DNA of 6,857 bases from Bacteroidales bacterium. GTDB lineage: Bacteria > Bacteroidota > Bacteroidia > Bacteroidales > B18-G4. Shown here in pieces: positions 5,805 through 6,857 of the stretch. The stretch spans positions 1 through 6,857 of the forward strand of contig JAGLYE010000080.1 of the NCBI GenBank assembly GCA_023132505.1, given 5' to 3'. Every line of letters starts with the position of its first letter. Position 1 is the stretch's first letter. Position numbers and translations under genes: made by a program. The notes under the pieces were generated by a model. That model saw only the letters and a list, made by a program, of their open reading frames with translations, did not search any database and was not told the origin of the DNA.

Positions 5805-6773
5805 ATGCCGGGAAAAACCTTTAATAATAAAGTCATACTGCTTGACACTAGCCACCCGGCCCTGGAACAAGGCCTTACGGATGCCGGTTTCCATTGTGAT
5901 TATTTCTTCGACCTGAGCATTGTCCGTTTGAAGCAGATCATCAGCAATTACTCCGGGATTATTGTCAGGAGCCGCTTTCATATTGACAGGGAATTGTTGT
6001 CGCTGGCGAAGAACCTGGCCTTTGTAGGCAGGGTAGGGGCCGGTATGGAAGGCATTGATGTTGAGTATGCAGAATCAATAGGGGTCCGCTGTTTCAACGC
6101 CCCGGAAGGAAACAGAAATGCAGTGGGTGAACATGCCACAGGTATGCTTCTCGGCCTGATGAACAGGGTGCTTATTGCCGATGCTGAAGTAAGGAACGGG
6201 ATATGGAAAAGGGAAGAGAACCGCGGTCTTGAGCTGGAAGGGAAAACTGTCGGAATTATCGGGTACGGGAATACCGGTGGTGCCTTTGCGAGAAAATTAT
6301 CCGGCTTTGATTGCCAGGTGCTGGCTTATGATAAATATAAAAGCGGGTTTTCTGATGAGTATGCCACCGAAGCAAGTATGGAGGAGATCTTTATGGATGC
6401 TGATATCCTTAGCCTGCATATCCCCTTAACTGAGGAAACAAATTACCTGGTTGACAATAAATACCTGAATAAATTCAATAAGGATATTCTGCTGATTAAT
6501 ACCTCCCGCGGCCGGATTGTTAAGACTGTTGATCTTGTTGATGCATTGAATGCAGGAAAAGTTATCGGTGCTGCCCTTGATGTGCTGGAATACGAAAAGC
6601 TGTCGTTCGAAAGCCTGCAGGATGACGAATTACCCGGGCCCTACAAGGCCCTGATCCTTTCTGATAAGGTCATCCTTTCCCCACACGTTGCCGGTTGGAC
6701 ACATGAGTCGAAACTGAAACTGGCGGAAGTTATCCTTGGCAAGATTTTGAGTGAATTCAAACCACCAGCATGA
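5805..6773 (+). CDS. NAD-dependent D-2-hydroxyacid dehydrogenase, phosphoglycerate dehydrogenase-like
   Basis: This 322-residue cytoplasmic oxidoreductase should interconvert a D-2-hydroxyacid and its 2-oxoacid. Numbered from the ATG at 5805, RVGAGMEGID (76-85) and FNAPEGNRNAVGEH (97-110) are the substrate-domain segments typical of the SerA branch. The Rossmann motif GYGNTG (153-158) is followed by D176 at the end of the next strand, favouring NAD(H) over NADP(H). The catalytic triad is present: R235 (NTSRG), E262 (LDVLEYE) and H294 (SPHVAG). The chain ends soon after the C-terminal helix, so there is no ACT or other serine-binding regulatory domain as in E. coli SerA. The real substrate may be 3-phosphoglycerate, but glyoxylate, hydroxypyruvate or another acid are equally open; no serC or other serine gene is in the window, hence no symbol. 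The ATG lies 2 bp after the preceding stop with no Shine-Dalgarno, suggesting translational coupling. A TTG at 5799 overlapping that stop is a less likely start. Confidence 0.93.
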   Translation: MPGKTFNNKVILLDTSHPALEQGLTDAGFHCDYFFDLSIVRLKQIISNYSGIIVRSRFHIDRELLSLAKNLAFVGRVGAGMEGIDVEYAESIGVRCFNAPEGNRNAVGEHATGMLLGLMNRVLIADAEVRNGIWKREENRGLELEGKTVGIIGYGNTGGAFARKLSGFDCQVLAYDKYKSGFSDEYATEASMEEIFMDADILSLHIPLTEETNYLVDNKYLNKFNKDILLINTSRGRIVKTVDLVDALNAGKVIGAALDVLEYEKLSFESLQDDELPGPYKALILSDKVILSPHVAGWTHESKLKLAEVILGKILSEFKPPA

Positions 6774-6857
6774 AGGTGTTAGGTTGTTCTTACCTTGAAC
6801 CCAGCACCCGAAAAACAGACCTTCGTCATTCTTAATTTGATTTTCTGTTCATTTCTT

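Noticed and set aside
6774..6857. Terminator or promoter after the dehydrogenase gene
   Set aside because: Only weak pairings are present: AAGGT/ACCTT with a 14-nt loop, and AACAGA (6814-6819) with TCTGTT (6844-6849) across a 24-nt loop. TTAATTTG (6832-6839) misses one fixed base of the -7 box and has no -33 partner. I see nothing reliable in this end segment.

Overview
The window looks like an ordinary chromosomal segment of a Bacteroidota (Bacteroidetes-type) bacterium. Three things point there. Two copies of the Bacteroidota -7 promoter box (TAnnTTTG, here TATATTTG) lie at sensible distances upstream of genes. Most starts lack a Shine-Dalgarno sequence. A secreted protein has a signal peptide ending ...LNA followed by Gln, the '+1 Gln' pattern common in this phylum. 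GC content looks moderate by eye (mid-40s percent, not computed). I see no RNA gene, insertion sequence, phage gene, CRISPR array or toxin-antitoxin module.

The left two thirds (about 131-4480) is a minus-strand cluster. In transcription order it holds an 808-residue RND/MMPL-family exporter (4480 to 2054), a glucose-1-phosphate thymidylyltransferase RfbA/RmlA (1981 to 1121) and a short-chain-type polyprenyl diphosphate synthase (1105 to 131). The last two are 15 bp apart and almost certainly cotranscribed. The 72-bp gap in front of rfbA carries a good promoter candidate, so rfbA and the prenyl synthase can probably be expressed without the exporter. Downstream of the prenyl synthase, starting right at its stop codon, is a short tandem-repeat purine/pyrimidine tract, with a weak hairpin further on.

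The right third (4654-6773) is a plus-strand pair. It holds an unrecognised secreted protein of 382 residues (TPR-like helical N-terminal half, probable beta-rich C-terminal half) and a NAD-dependent D-2-hydroxyacid dehydrogenase related to phosphoglycerate dehydrogenase. The second gene starts 2 bp after the first one stops. The two clusters diverge from a 173-bp intergenic region (4481-4653) with a perfect 14-bp palindrome, a -7 box for the plus-strand pair and an unusually clear Shine-Dalgarno for the exporter.

How the genes work together is only partly clear. RfbA makes dTDP-glucose for surface polysaccharide sugars. The prenyl synthase makes an isoprenoid diphosphate, probably C15-C20. 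The exporter belongs to a superfamily that often moves lipids or hydrophobic compounds. A shared role in making and exporting an envelope lipid or glycolipid is possible, but this is inference from proximity. I do not see strong evidence for a novel system. The best leads are the divergent-promoter palindrome, the coupled secreted-protein/dehydrogenase pair, the exporter's asymmetric membrane acidic residues and the repeat tract.
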